Below, one piece after another: positions 43,382-54,930 of a stretch of DNA of 64,000 bases. The position numbers were made by a program, and so were the translations under genes. The notes under the pieces were generated by a model. It ran no database searches and was not told the origin of the DNA. It worked only from the letters and a program-made list of their open reading frames with translations. The stretch comes from JAFAXD01 sp963760435 (GTDB lineage: Bacteria; Pseudomonadota; Alphaproteobacteria; Rhizobiales; Xanthobacteraceae), in contig CAVXDE010000022.1 of the NCBI GenBank assembly GCA_963760435.1, positions 62,001-126,000 on the forward strand, written 5' to 3'. How positions within the stretch are numbered: position 1 is the first letter of the stretch; each line of letters starts with the position of its first letter.

Positions 43382-44287
43382 TTATTTCTTCACAGCACCG
43401 GCGGGAGCAGCGCCGGCGGCAGCCGGAGCGTTGGCGGCCGGGGCCGCAGGCGGTGGCGGGTTCGTGCGCTCGATCTTCGCCTGGTTGCGCAGCTTGTTCA
43501 CGAGATCAGCCTGCGACTGCTGAACCACGACGGTCGCGAGTTGGTCCTTGACCTGGTCATAGGTCGGCACGGGCTTCTTGCGCTTGTCCTCGACCTTGAT
43601 GATGTGCCAGCCGAATGCAGTTTTGACCGGATCTGAAATCTGGCCCTTGTCGAGCTTGAAGGCCACGTCGGCAAATTCCGGAACCATCTGGTCCTTGGTG
43701 AAATACCCGAGGTCGCCGCCGTCGGCCGCAGCGGGATCTTTTGATTTCTGTTTGGCGAGTTCTGCGAAATCGGCGCCCTTTTTCAGGTCCGCCTCGATCG
43801 CCTTCGCCTGATCCTCGGTTTCGACCAGGATGTGACGCGCGCGCACCTCCTGCTCGTCGCCCATCTGTTTGACGGCGTCGTCATAGACCTTGTGCATCGC
43901 CTCTTCGTTGACGCTCTTTTGCGCAGCCTGGCGCAGCATCAGTCCGGCCAGCAGCTTCGTGCGCATGGCGGCGAAGCGGCGCTTGAAGTCGTCGCTGCCG
44001 CTCAAGCCCTGCTCTTCGGCCGCGCGGCTGAGCAGGATCATGTCGACCAAGTGGGTGACCAGGTAGTTGCGCCGGGCTTCGGGCGTTGCATCCTGCGGCA
44101 AGCTGGCGCCGAGCTCTTCTTCGGCCAGCGCCACGTCGCTTTCGTGGATATCGATGCCGTCCACTTTGGCGACGACCGGATCTGCGGCAGGCGCCTGCGC
44201 CGACACCGCGAGCGGCATGGAGAAGATCAGCGCGCCAGCCAACAGCGCGCAGCGCCACGGACCGGCCGGGAAAACACGATTTGCCAT
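43382..44287 (-). CDS. Periplasmic parvulin-type peptidyl-prolyl isomerase
   Basis: 301 aa from the ATG at 44287, which has AAGGAAG upstream and gives a signal peptide (CALLAGALIFSMPLAVSAQA). A SurA-like helical N-terminal domain precedes the rotamase domain with VRARHILVETEDQAKAIEADL, GGDLGYFTKDQMVPEF and TAFGWHIIKVEDK. The C-terminus is Pro/Ala-rich. It assists folding of outer-membrane and periplasmic proteins and is divergent from secA. Confidence 0.92.
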   Translation of the reverse strand: MANRVFPAGPWRCALLAGALIFSMPLAVSAQAPAADPVVAKVDGIDIHESDVALAEEELGASLPQDATPEARRNYLVTHLVDMILLSRAAEEQGLSGSDDFKRRFAAMRTKLLAGLMLRQAAQKSVNEEAMHKVYDDAVKQMGDEQEVRARHILVETEDQAKAIEADLKKGADFAELAKQKSKDPAAADGGDLGYFTKDQMVPEFADVAFKLDKGQISDPVKTAFGWHIIKVEDKRKKPVPTYDQVKDQLATVVVQQSQADLVNKLRNQAKIERTNPPPPAAPAANAPAAAGAAPAGAVKK

Positions 44288-44795
44288 GATTTGCTTCCTT
44301 GCGCGTCGCGCGGTTCTGGGCAGCTGCATCGATCGGCTGACGCGGCCGGAGACTTGCCCCAAACGGGCTGTCATGGCAACGGCAGGGCACGCCATAACAG
44401 CGGCAAACGAGGGCATGATTGCGGCATGCCGCCGATTGACAAGGGTTGGACCCCCTCCTATGTCTCGCCCATACCCGCCGGTCCGTCCCGCCGGATACTT
44501 GGTCGCGCCCTGTAGCAGCCCAAATTATACCTTGAAATGGGAACTCGGGTTCGGCCGATCGTCGCCGGGCCTGCGGGCGAACAGATTGACGTCGGAACCG
44601 CGATACGAGTCGTGGTTTGCAAGTTCGGGCACGCCGCAAGTTCGGGCAACTCGTCCGACGGCAAGTTGATCGAGAGCGCGATTAGCGTTCTCGTTGGGTG
44701 GTGTAGCTCATGACCCGAAAGGTCTGCACCTTTCGGCCGCCATGGGCTAAGAGGGGATGGGTTGACGCCGCGTTCCGGCGAGAAAGGATCCCGGC
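44288..44795. other. Promoter region between the parvulin gene and secA
   Basis: About 500 bp between divergent starts. Apart from the hairpin near the secA end, no gene or known element is seen; frames are composition-driven. Confidence 0.45.
44715..44736 (+). promoter_or_regulatory. Hairpin in the secA leader
   Basis: CCGAAAGGT and ACCTTTCGG form a perfect 9-bp stem with a CTGC loop, 59 bp before the secA start. A short frame starting ATG at 44710 runs across it and past the secA start in another frame, so a leader-peptide role is conceivable but unproven. Confidence 0.45.
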
Positions 44796-47600
<2,805 letters not shown>

Positions 47601-47711
47601 TTGGATTTCAAGCAAAGACCTATCAATTCGTGATGGCGACGCTTGTCCTGGCCATCTCGTTTCGATCCCGCCGATCAGGTGGCGCTGCAGCCGTAAGTGC
47701 GAGGTTCAAAC

Positions 47712-47789
47712 TCGTCATTGCGAGCGCAGCGAAGCAATCCAGAGAGACGCGATGACGAGTCCGAAGCCGTCATTGCGCGCGCAGCGAAA
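47712..47789. repeat. Dispersed rhizobial repeat, one full and one partial copy
   Basis: The word GTCATTGCGAGCGCAGCGAA followed by GCAATCCAG at 47714-47742 is repeated in shorter form at 47769-47788 with one changed base (GCGCGC for GCGAGC). This is the common intergenic repeat of rhizobia, seen here twice in tandem after secA. Confidence 0.75.
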
Positions 47790-47794
47790 GCGCC

Positions 47795-49174
47795 CTAGTG
47801 CGCGTTCTGATCGATGCCCACGGACCAACGATTGTCGAAGCCACCGGAAGCCGCCGGTGCGGCGGCTGGCGTAGCTTCCGCGGCCTGACCGCCCGGGCCC
47901 TCAGCAACCTGTTGCGGTTTGCCATCTGATTTGCCAGCGGGCTTCTGAGCCACCTTGGTCGATGAGGCGTTGTGCGCCACGCGCTTGGGCGCGGGAGCAG
48001 CAGCCACTTGGGGCTGCGGTGCGGGTGCGGCTTGGGCCGGTCGCGAACCGAACGCGTTGCTGACCGAAGCTGTCAACTTCTGCCACGGGCTTTCCGTGCT
48101 TTCCGCATCGGCCGGCAAGGCGGGCGCGGCAGCAAGCTCGGTGGTTCCCGGTACGTGCGGCGGGTTGACGTTGTTGCCCATGTCGCCTGGCTGGGCGCCG
48201 ATCACCTTCGCGGGACGCGAGTATGAATCCCACGAGGCTTTCTGCTTCCACCGTGCCAGGAACACCGCGTGCATGCCGCCATCGGTTCCCATTCGCACCG
48301 GTACGGTGGCGGTGCCCCGCTGGCTGTATTCGGCGATCTTGCGCTCGTCCTCGGTCTCCTTCGCCTTCACGGCGGAGGCGATCTCCTCCTGCATGCGGTA
48401 GGCCGGGCAGGCGCCATGCGGATTGAGCGTCAGCGGGGCTCCCGATGGCGAGACCGCGTTGAACACGTAGTGCCGGTCGCACACATCGACCTTCGGCTCC
48501 TCGCGCGTCACCTCGAAGATGTCATAGCCCTGCTTGATCATGCGCCAGAACGGCATCGCCGGATTGTTCCGATGCCGCGCCATATTGAGCGGCGTCATGC
48601 GGAACGGATAGGCCTGCACTTGGAACTCCTTCTGGCCACCGAAGAACGAGTTGCGTCCGAGCGCGAAGATTTCGCCGATCTGCTCGTCGGTCATGGCGTA
48701 GCAGCCCGCGGACGAGCAGTCGCCGTGCACCATCAGGAATGCGCCGTCGCGGTTGTTGGCGCGATCATAGGCGTTCGGGAAGCCCAGATTGAATGACAAG
48801 TAGTAATTCGAGTTCGGATTCATCTGCGCCGGCGTGATCGTATAGAAGCCTTCCGGCGCCTGGCGATCTCCCTGCTTGACCTTCGGGCCCAGCTCGCCGG
48901 ACCAGCGGCAGATCGGATAGGTTTTCAGATGCGCGAACTTGCCGCTCGAGTCCTGCTTCCAGATCTCGAGCTCCGACTCCTCCTTGAAGATCCGGACCAG
49001 GATCGGCGAGTCCGTCGGCATATTCTTCTGCTGCATCTCCGCGTACATGTCCGGAGAGAGCGGACGCACCGCCTTGGCAGGAAGTGAAACGCTATCGGTA
49101 TCGCAGCCGGCCAGCGCAAGCGCGCAGGCAACCGCTGCTGACGCAAGCAGTGTGCGGCAAACACGAAGCTGCAC
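47795..49174 (-). CDS. L,D-transpeptidase family lipoprotein (YafK/YkuD type)
   Basis: 459 aa. The N-terminus ends in the lipobox LAGC (Cys near residue 24). The catalytic YkuD-type domain is near 60-200, with MVHGDCSSAGCYAMTD carrying the His and Cys of the active site. The last ~170 residues are Pro/Ala/Gly-rich and probably disordered. It should crosslink or modify peptidoglycan, or attach proteins to it, at the inner face of the outer membrane. Confidence 0.88.
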   Translation of the reverse strand: MQLRVCRTLLASAAVACALALAGCDTDSVSLPAKAVRPLSPDMYAEMQQKNMPTDSPILVRIFKEESELEIWKQDSSGKFAHLKTYPICRWSGELGPKVKQGDRQAPEGFYTITPAQMNPNSNYYLSFNLGFPNAYDRANNRDGAFLMVHGDCSSAGCYAMTDEQIGEIFALGRNSFFGGQKEFQVQAYPFRMTPLNMARHRNNPAMPFWRMIKQGYDIFEVTREEPKVDVCDRHYVFNAVSPSGAPLTLNPHGACPAYRMQEEIASAVKAKETEDERKIAEYSQRGTATVPVRMGTDGGMHAVFLARWKQKASWDSYSRPAKVIGAQPGDMGNNVNPPHVPGTTELAAAPALPADAESTESPWQKLTASVSNAFGSRPAQAAPAPQPQVAAAPAPKRVAHNASSTKVAQKPAGKSDGKPQQVAEGPGGQAAEATPAAAPAASGGFDNRWSVGIDQNAH

Positions 49175-49426
49175 CAGGACCCCCCAAATGTCCCCCGATC
49201 CTCAACGGATCAGGCCGAATGGTTAATGACGAGATGTGGTGTAAGCATGGCGAACGGCTCGGCCGCGGAGTTGAAGCCGACCGTGCTGAACGAACCGTAA
49301 ACCGTCCTTAACAGACTGAGTTTTATGGTTAATTCGGCTCCGCCGTGGCCACCCAAGTGTTGCATTCCGGCCGCACTCAACGTCCCAAACAACATCCGAT
49401 CGAGTTGTTGAAGGGCGTCCGCGCGG

Positions 49427-50383
49427 TCAGCTGATGCTGCGGCCGATGTTGAGGAATTTGTCGCGACGGCTGCGCCGAACGGTCTCGCGATCCTGAGCCT
49501 TCACCTCGGCGAGCGCGCGCTCGATCGCCGCCCCGGTTGCCGCGATCGCGGCTGGCGGGTCGCGATGCGCGCCGCCGACGGGCTCGGCGATGATCTCATC
49601 GATGATGCCAAACCGTATCAGGTCGTCGGCCGTGATCTTCATGTTGGTTGCCGCATCCTCGGCCTTCGATGTGTCGCGCCACAGAATGGACGCGGCGCCC
49701 TCCGGCGAGATCACGCTGTAGATTGCGTGCTCCAGCATGAGCACGCGGTTGGCGGTGGCAATGGCGATCGCGCCGCCTGAGCCGCCTTCGCCCAGGATCA
49801 CCGCCACGTTAGGGACGCCAAGATTAAGGCAGGTCTCGGTCGAGCGTGCGATCGCCTCGGCCTGCCCGCGCTCTTCGGCACCGATGCCCGGGTAGGCTCC
49901 GGCGGTATCGACGAGGGCCACGACAGGAACGTTGAACCGATCGGCGAGCTCCATGAGGCGCACGGCCTTGCGATAGCCTTCGGGCCGCGCCATGCCAAAA
50001 TTGTGTTTGATGCGCGCTTCGGTATCGGAGCCCTTCTCGTGTCCGATGACGCAAATGCTTTCACCACGAAAGCGGCCAAAACCGCCGATGATGGCATTGT
50101 CCTCCGCGAATTTGCGATCGCCGGCGAACGGGGTGAATTCGGTGATCAGGCCGGCGATGAAATCGACGCAGTGCGGGCGTTGCGGGTGGCGGGCGACCTG
50201 CGTTTTTTGCCACGGGGTGAGATTGGCGTAGAGCTGTTCGAGCGCGTCCGCCGCCTTGGATTCGAGGCGGGAGATTTCGTCGCCGATGCCGACCGTATTG
50301 TCGCCGTCGGCAAGCGCGCGCAGCTCCTCGACTTTGGCCTCGAGCTCGGCCACGCCTTTCTCAAAATCGAGATAGCTGCGCAT
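49427..50383 (-). CDS. accA: Acetyl-CoA carboxylase carboxyltransferase subunit alpha
   Basis: 318 aa. The opening YLDFEKGVAELEAKVEELRAL and the crotonase-fold body FIAGLITEFTPFAGDRKFAEDNAIIGGFGRFRG and ILGEGGSGGAIAIATANRVLMLEHAIYSVISPEGAASILWRD are diagnostic. With AccD it transfers CO2 from carboxybiotin to acetyl-CoA, starting fatty acid synthesis. Lies 14 bp downstream of xerD. Confidence 0.97.
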   Translation of the reverse strand: MRSYLDFEKGVAELEAKVEELRALADGDNTVGIGDEISRLESKAADALEQLYANLTPWQKTQVARHPQRPHCVDFIAGLITEFTPFAGDRKFAEDNAIIGGFGRFRGESICVIGHEKGSDTEARIKHNFGMARPEGYRKAVRLMELADRFNVPVVALVDTAGAYPGIGAEERGQAEAIARSTETCLNLGVPNVAVILGEGGSGGAIAIATANRVLMLEHAIYSVISPEGAASILWRDTSKAEDAATNMKITADDLIRFGIIDEIIAEPVGGAHRDPPAAIAATGAAIERALAEVKAQDRETVRRSRRDKFLNIGRSIS

Positions 50384-50397
50384 GACCTCTCTTAACT

Positions 50398-51339
50398 CTA
50401 TTGCGGATCAGCGAGTGGGTGCAGGTCGCGAACCATTGTCTTCAAGCGCTCCTCAAGCACATGAGTATAGATCTGGGTCGTGGAGATATCGGCATGGCCG
50501 AGCAGGGTTTGCACGACCCGCAGATCGGCCCCGTTTTGCAGCAAGTGACTGGCGAAGGCGTGCCGCAGTACGTGCGGGCTGACGCGGGCCGGCGCAAGAC
50601 CGGCGGCAAGCGCCAAATCCTTGAGCTCGCGCGCCGCATGCTGGCGGGTGAGGTGGCCGCTTTCCCCGAAAGATGGAAATAGCCATTTGCTGGTGATGTC
50701 TTGCTCCGACATGGCGTCCTGATACGCCTGCATGGCGGTGCGCGCGGCCGTATTGAGGGGTACGAGTTGCTCGCGCCCTCCCTTGCCGCGGATCACCAGC
50801 ATCCGCCCATCTCGGCGGGCGGCCGAAGCCGGCAGGGCGATCAATTCGGATACGCGCAGCCCACTGGCATAAAGGACTTCGATGAGACACACGAGCCGCA
50901 GAGCCCGCAGGTGACGGATTGGCGAGGTGTCCGCGCGAGCAGCCGCATGCGCGCAGCTGAGCAGGCGATCGACGTCTTGCATCGACAGAACTTTGGGCAA
51001 GGCGCGGCCGCGGCGCGGGCCCTCAAGCACGGCGGCCGGGTCGGCGGTGGCGTGCCCCTCCGCATAGAGAAAGCGGTAGAGCTGGCGTAGCGCCGATAAG
51101 CGGCGCGCCACGGATGATGGTTTCAGCCCGCGCCTCGCAAGAGTTCCGAGATAAGCGCGCAGGTCATCCGTCGTCGCGCCTGGAATTGATGTCTTCGCCG
51201 CGGTGAGGTGCGCGCCAAGGTCCTCGAGGTCATGCGCATAGGCAGATAGCGTGTTCGCGCCTGCCCCGCGCTCCGCTGCCAGCATGTCGAGAAACAGCGC
51301 GATCAGACGTTCGTCGGGCAGGCTTTTGCGCGCCGCCAT
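50398..51339 (-). CDS. xerD: Site-specific tyrosine recombinase XerD
   Basis: 313 aa. The full catalytic set is visible: Arg162 (SGLRVSEL), Lys186 (RGKGGREQ), His256 and Arg259 (HVLRHAFASHLL), His282 (LGHADIS) and Tyr291 (TTQIYTHV). The N-terminal SAM-like DNA-binding domain spans about 10-95. XerD with XerC resolves chromosome dimers at dif; no dif site was found in the window. Confidence 0.94.
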   Translation of the reverse strand: MAARKSLPDERLIALFLDMLAAERGAGANTLSAYAHDLEDLGAHLTAAKTSIPGATTDDLRAYLGTLARRGLKPSSVARRLSALRQLYRFLYAEGHATADPAAVLEGPRRGRALPKVLSMQDVDRLLSCAHAAARADTSPIRHLRALRLVCLIEVLYASGLRVSELIALPASAARRDGRMLVIRGKGGREQLVPLNTAARTAMQAYQDAMSEQDITSKWLFPSFGESGHLTRQHAARELKDLALAAGLAPARVSPHVLRHAFASHLLQNGADLRVVQTLLGHADISTTQIYTHVLEERLKTMVRDLHPLADPQ

Positions 51340-51342
51340 CGG

Positions 51343-51492
51343 TCAATGCTGCTTATAGAAACGGTCGGGGGGAACCGTCACCGTGATCTCGCGGGTGGCG
51401 GGTTTGACGAATTTTGCCAGCACGAACATGACCCCATACCCAATGCCCGCCACGACGCCGACAACGAGCAGAAATCGGAACAGGCTTGGCAT
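51343..51492 (-). CDS. 49-aa membrane protein upstream of xerD
   Basis: Start ATG at 51492, stop TGA at 51345-51343, just 3 bp before the xerD ATG. It encodes a single hydrophobic helix (FRFLLVVGVVAGIGYGVMFVLAKF) and a short tail, ATREITVTVPPDRFYKQH, with a conserved look. I recall a small protein of this size before xerD in rhizobial genomes, sometimes mislabelled as a histidine kinase. The tight spacing implies co-translation with xerD. Confidence 0.68.
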   Translation of the reverse strand: MPSLFRFLLVVGVVAGIGYGVMFVLAKFVKPATREITVTVPPDRFYKQH

Positions 51493-51687
51493 GACCGACT
51501 CAGGCCTGCCCGGTTGCCGCGTGTGGTGCGGCCCAAGGAGAAAAGACCAATTTGTTCAACGACTTGCCTCCAGCCCTCGGGCCCCCTGCGCGCCCTCCCG
51601 CAACAGTAGGGCCATGGCTTGATCGCCGTGGCAAGGGGGCCTGCAAAGCCGGTTGTACGCGGACAGCCTTTATGTGACGTTGATTAC

Positions 51688-52278
51688 ATGTCGGAGACTA
51701 CTGTCAAAACCCTGCAATCACCGGAGATTGCCACCCTTCTGGCCAACCTGGGGACCCGATCCATCGTTCTGGTGGGAATGATGGGCGCCGGCAAGTCGTC
51801 GATCGGGCGACGGCTGGCAAGCGATCTCGATCTGCCGTTCGTGGATGCTGATGCCGCGATCGAATCTGCGGCTGGCATGAGCATCCCGGAGATATTCGAG
51901 GCCCACGGCGAACCCTATTTCAGGTCCGGTGAAGCGCGCGTTATTGCGCGCCTGCTCGAAAGCGGGCCGCAGGTATTGGCGAGCGGTGGCGGCGCCTTTA
52001 TCAATCCGCAAACCCGGGAGTTGATCCGCACGCGCGGCATATCGGTGTGGCTCAAAGCCGATCTCGACGTGCTGTTGCGGCGAATCAAGCGGCGTTCGGA
52101 TCGGCCGCTGCTCAGGACGGATGACCCCGAGCGCACATTGCAACGGCTCATTGAGGAGCGCTATCCGATTTATGCCGAGGCCGACGTGACCATTCACTCA
52201 CGGGATGTTTCGCACGAGGCTATCGTCGCCGATATCATGGCCGGATTGGCCGAACGGCTGGCTGGAGCAACGCAATGA
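51688..52278 (+). CDS. aroK: Shikimate kinase
   Basis: 196 aa from the ATG at 51688. The P-loop GMMGAGKSS (30-38), the shikimate-binding DADAAIE and EPYFRSGE words, GGGAF near 108-112 and the RPLL lid motif are all present. It phosphorylates shikimate. Its stop overlaps the aroB start by 4 bp. Confidence 0.95.
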   Translation: MSETTVKTLQSPEIATLLANLGTRSIVLVGMMGAGKSSIGRRLASDLDLPFVDADAAIESAAGMSIPEIFEAHGEPYFRSGEARVIARLLESGPQVLASGGGAFINPQTRELIRTRGISVWLKADLDVLLRRIKRRSDRPLLRTDDPERTLQRLIEERYPIYAEADVTIHSRDVSHEAIVADIMAGLAERLAGATQ

Positions 52279-53399
52279 CCGCGCCGGTGCGTCAGACTGA
52301 CACCCTGGTCCAGGTCGCCCTTGGTGACCGGTCCTATGACATCGCCATCGGGCGCGGCCTCCTCGAATCACTGGGCAAACGGGTGAGCGCCCTCAAACCG
52401 GGGGCCAAGGCCGCGGTGATTTCCGACGAGAACGTCGCGCACCATTACCTCGCAGCGGCGCAATCCGCCCTGGCGCAAGCGGGGATCTCGACCACTGCGA
52501 TCGTTGTGACGCCGGGCGAGTCATCAAAATGCTTCGCCACCCTCGAGCGCGTCTGCGATGCACTGCTGGCGGCACGGATCGAGCGTGGCGACGTGGTCGT
52601 CGCCCTCGGGGGCGGTGTCGTCGGCGATCTGGCCGGGTTCGCCGCCGCGGTGGTTCGGCGCGGCATCGACTACGTGCAAGTACCCACGAGCTTGCTGGCG
52701 CAGGTCGATTCCTCTGTCGGCGGCAAGACTGCGATCGATTCCCCGCACGGCAAGAACCTGATTGGTGCGTTCTATCAGCCGATCCTCGTTGTGGCCGATA
52801 CGTCCGTGCTCGACACGCTCAGCGCGCGCGAGTTTCGCTCCGGCTATGCCGAGGTGGCCAAATATGGGCTGCTGGGAGACGCCGGGTTCTTCGCTTGGCT
52901 TGAAGCAAACTGGCGCGACGTGTTCTCAGGCGGTTCTGCCCGCGAACACGCGATCGCTACAAGCTGCCGGATGAAGGCCGAGATCGTCGCGCGTGACGAG
53001 CGCGAAAACGGCGAACGCGCGCTGCTCAATCTTGGACATACCTTCGGCCATGCGCTCGAGGCGGGGGCGGGATTTTCCCAACGCCTGCTGCATGGCGAGT
53101 CGATTGCGATCGGCATGTGCCTCGCTTTTGCATTCTCAGCCCGATTAGGTTTGGTCTCTGCGGCCGACGCCGAGCGGGTGGTGCGACACCTGGTGAGCGT
53201 TGGCTTGCCGACCCGTCTCGCTGATGTTGCGGGCGGGGTGCCGGACACGGATGCGCTGATGCAGCTCATCGCCCAGGACAAGAAGGTCAAACGCGGCAAG
53301 CTCACGTTCATTCTCGCCCGCAGCATCGGCGAGACATTCGTGGGCAATGACGTCGATGCCGCCGAGGTTCGCGCGTTCCTGGCGGAGCAGCGCGGATAA
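52275..53399 (+). CDS. aroB: 3-dehydroquinate synthase
   Basis: 374 aa. NAD-binding GGGVVGDLAGFAAAVVRRGIDYVQVPTSLLAQVDSSVGGKTAID is the diagnostic core, with the zinc ligands in LNLGHTFGHALEAG and the HGESIAIGM segment. It converts DAHP to 3-dehydroquinate, the second step of the shikimate pathway, and is paired with aroK as in most rhizobia. Confidence 0.97.
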   Translation: MTAPVRQTDTLVQVALGDRSYDIAIGRGLLESLGKRVSALKPGAKAAVISDENVAHHYLAAAQSALAQAGISTTAIVVTPGESSKCFATLERVCDALLAARIERGDVVVALGGGVVGDLAGFAAAVVRRGIDYVQVPTSLLAQVDSSVGGKTAIDSPHGKNLIGAFYQPILVVADTSVLDTLSAREFRSGYAEVAKYGLLGDAGFFAWLEANWRDVFSGGSAREHAIATSCRMKAEIVARDERENGERALLNLGHTFGHALEAGAGFSQRLLHGESIAIGMCLAFAFSARLGLVSAADAERVVRHLVSVGLPTRLADVAGGVPDTDALMQLIAQDKKVKRGKLTFILARSIGETFVGNDVDAAEVRAFLAEQRG

Positions 53400-53471
53400 A
53401 TTCGAGCGAGGGTCTTGCAAAAATTGTAGTCCCTCTCCGGTGCGCCGGATGTTCAGGGTAAGCCGCAACCA

Positions 53472-54758
53472 ATGGCAACCGTTGATCTGATCACCATTAT
53501 CGCCGTCCTGCTTTGTCTCGTGATCTCGTCCGTGTTTTCCGGAAGCGAGACGGCCCTGACTGCGTCTTCGCGCGCGTCCATGCTTCGCCTGGAGAGCCAA
53601 GGCAATGCGGATGCCGCGACGGTCAATCAGCTTCTTGCCGATCGTGAGCAACTGATCGGGGCCCTGCTCATTGGCAACAGCGTAACCAATATCGCCGGCT
53701 CGACGTTGGCAACGGGTCTTTTCCTGAGCTGGTTTGGCGATGTCGGTGTCGCCTATGCGACGGTCGTGATGACGGTGCTGATCGTGATCTTTTGCGAAAT
53801 CTTGCCCAAGACCGTCGCGATCAACGTGCCCGACCGGATTTCTCTTCTGGTCGCGCGACCGATGCTGAGCGTGGTCAACCTGCTCGGTCCGATCCTGTAT
53901 GGGATCGGACACCTCGTTCGTTGGCTGCTCGCGCGCTTCGGATTCGTGCTCGGGGAGACGGCGCCGCTTTTGCCGGCGCATGAGGAATTGCGCGGGGCGC
54001 TTGATCTCCTGCATCGCGAAGGCGGCGTAGAAAAGCACGACCGCGACATGTTCGGCGGCCTGCTCGACCTGCGTGACCTCACGGTCGGCGACGTGATGAT
54101 CCACCGGACCGAGATGATCACCTTCAATGTCGAGGACCCTCCCAAGGAGATCATTGAAACCGTGATCGAGAAAGTGTCACGGGTGCCGCTCTGGCGCGAC
54201 AGTCCGGAAAACATCATCGGCGTCGTGCACGCACGTGACATCCTGCGCGCGCTCGAGGCAGCCCATGGCGACGCCGCGAAAATCGATCTTGAGGCGATCG
54301 CCAAGCCGCCGTGGTTCGTTCCCGATCTGCGGCCGCTCTCGGAACAGCTTGCCGCGTTCCGGCGGCGCAAGAGCCCGTTTGCCCTCGTCGTGGACGAGTA
54401 TGGCGAAGTCATGGGCCTGGTGACGCTCGAAGACATTCTGGAAGAGATCGTTGGCGATATCGCCGATGAGCACGAAGTCGTCCTGCCCGGCGTACGACCG
54501 CAGCCCGACGGGTCGGTCAATGTGGATGGTGCGGTACCTATCCGGGATCTCAACCGCGCCTTGGATTGGCACCTGCCCGACGCCGCCGCGACCACGATTG
54601 CGGGACTCGTGATCCATGAAGCACGCTCCATTCCCGAACCCGGTCAGAATTTCACGTTCCACGGGTATCGGTTCAATGTGCTCCGCAAAAACCGCAATCG
54701 CATAACAGCCCTGCGGATCACCCCCCTCGACCGCAAGTTGTCTAGTCGGCCAGCATAA
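53472..54758 (+). CDS. CNNM/CorC-type membrane protein with CBS domains (HlyC/CorC family)
   Basis: 428 aa. The DUF21 transmembrane domain (about 1-190, first helix ITIIAVLLCLVISSVFSGSETALTASS) is followed by two CBS domains (about 205-330) and the HlyC/CorC C-terminal domain (FTFHGYRFNVLRKNRNRITALRI). Members are linked to Mg/Co efflux or homeostasis. It is 72 bp after aroB and could continue that transcript. Confidence 0.92.
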   Translation: MATVDLITIIAVLLCLVISSVFSGSETALTASSRASMLRLESQGNADAATVNQLLADREQLIGALLIGNSVTNIAGSTLATGLFLSWFGDVGVAYATVVMTVLIVIFCEILPKTVAINVPDRISLLVARPMLSVVNLLGPILYGIGHLVRWLLARFGFVLGETAPLLPAHEELRGALDLLHREGGVEKHDRDMFGGLLDLRDLTVGDVMIHRTEMITFNVEDPPKEIIETVIEKVSRVPLWRDSPENIIGVVHARDILRALEAAHGDAAKIDLEAIAKPPWFVPDLRPLSEQLAAFRRRKSPFALVVDEYGEVMGLVTLEDILEEIVGDIADEHEVVLPGVRPQPDGSVNVDGAVPIRDLNRALDWHLPDAAATTIAGLVIHEARSIPEPGQNFTFHGYRFNVLRKNRNRITALRITPLDRKLSSRPA

Positions 54759-54771
54759 AGCGTAGACCTGC

Positions 54772-54805
54772 TTTCACGATTGCGTGAAATCGCGACTAAA
54801 GTCGC
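54772..54805 (+). terminator. Pair of hairpins after the CNNM/CorC gene
   Basis: TTTCACG and CGTGAAA flank ATTG (54772-54789), and GCGACT and AGTCGC flank AA directly after (54792-54805). They begin 13 bp after the stop codon. Without a U-run, termination is likely but not certain; a role as regulator sites for the downstream LysR gene is possible. Confidence 0.45.
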
Positions 54806-54930
54806 AACTCCGCGGGGGCCTGCAGGGGAGGTATAACGAAATATGATGAACTATAAATAGCATTGCAGGCCTAGAATAGGTATCAGGCGATGTCAGCAAG
54901 GAACGTACAAGGAACGGATTGGAGCTGTCC

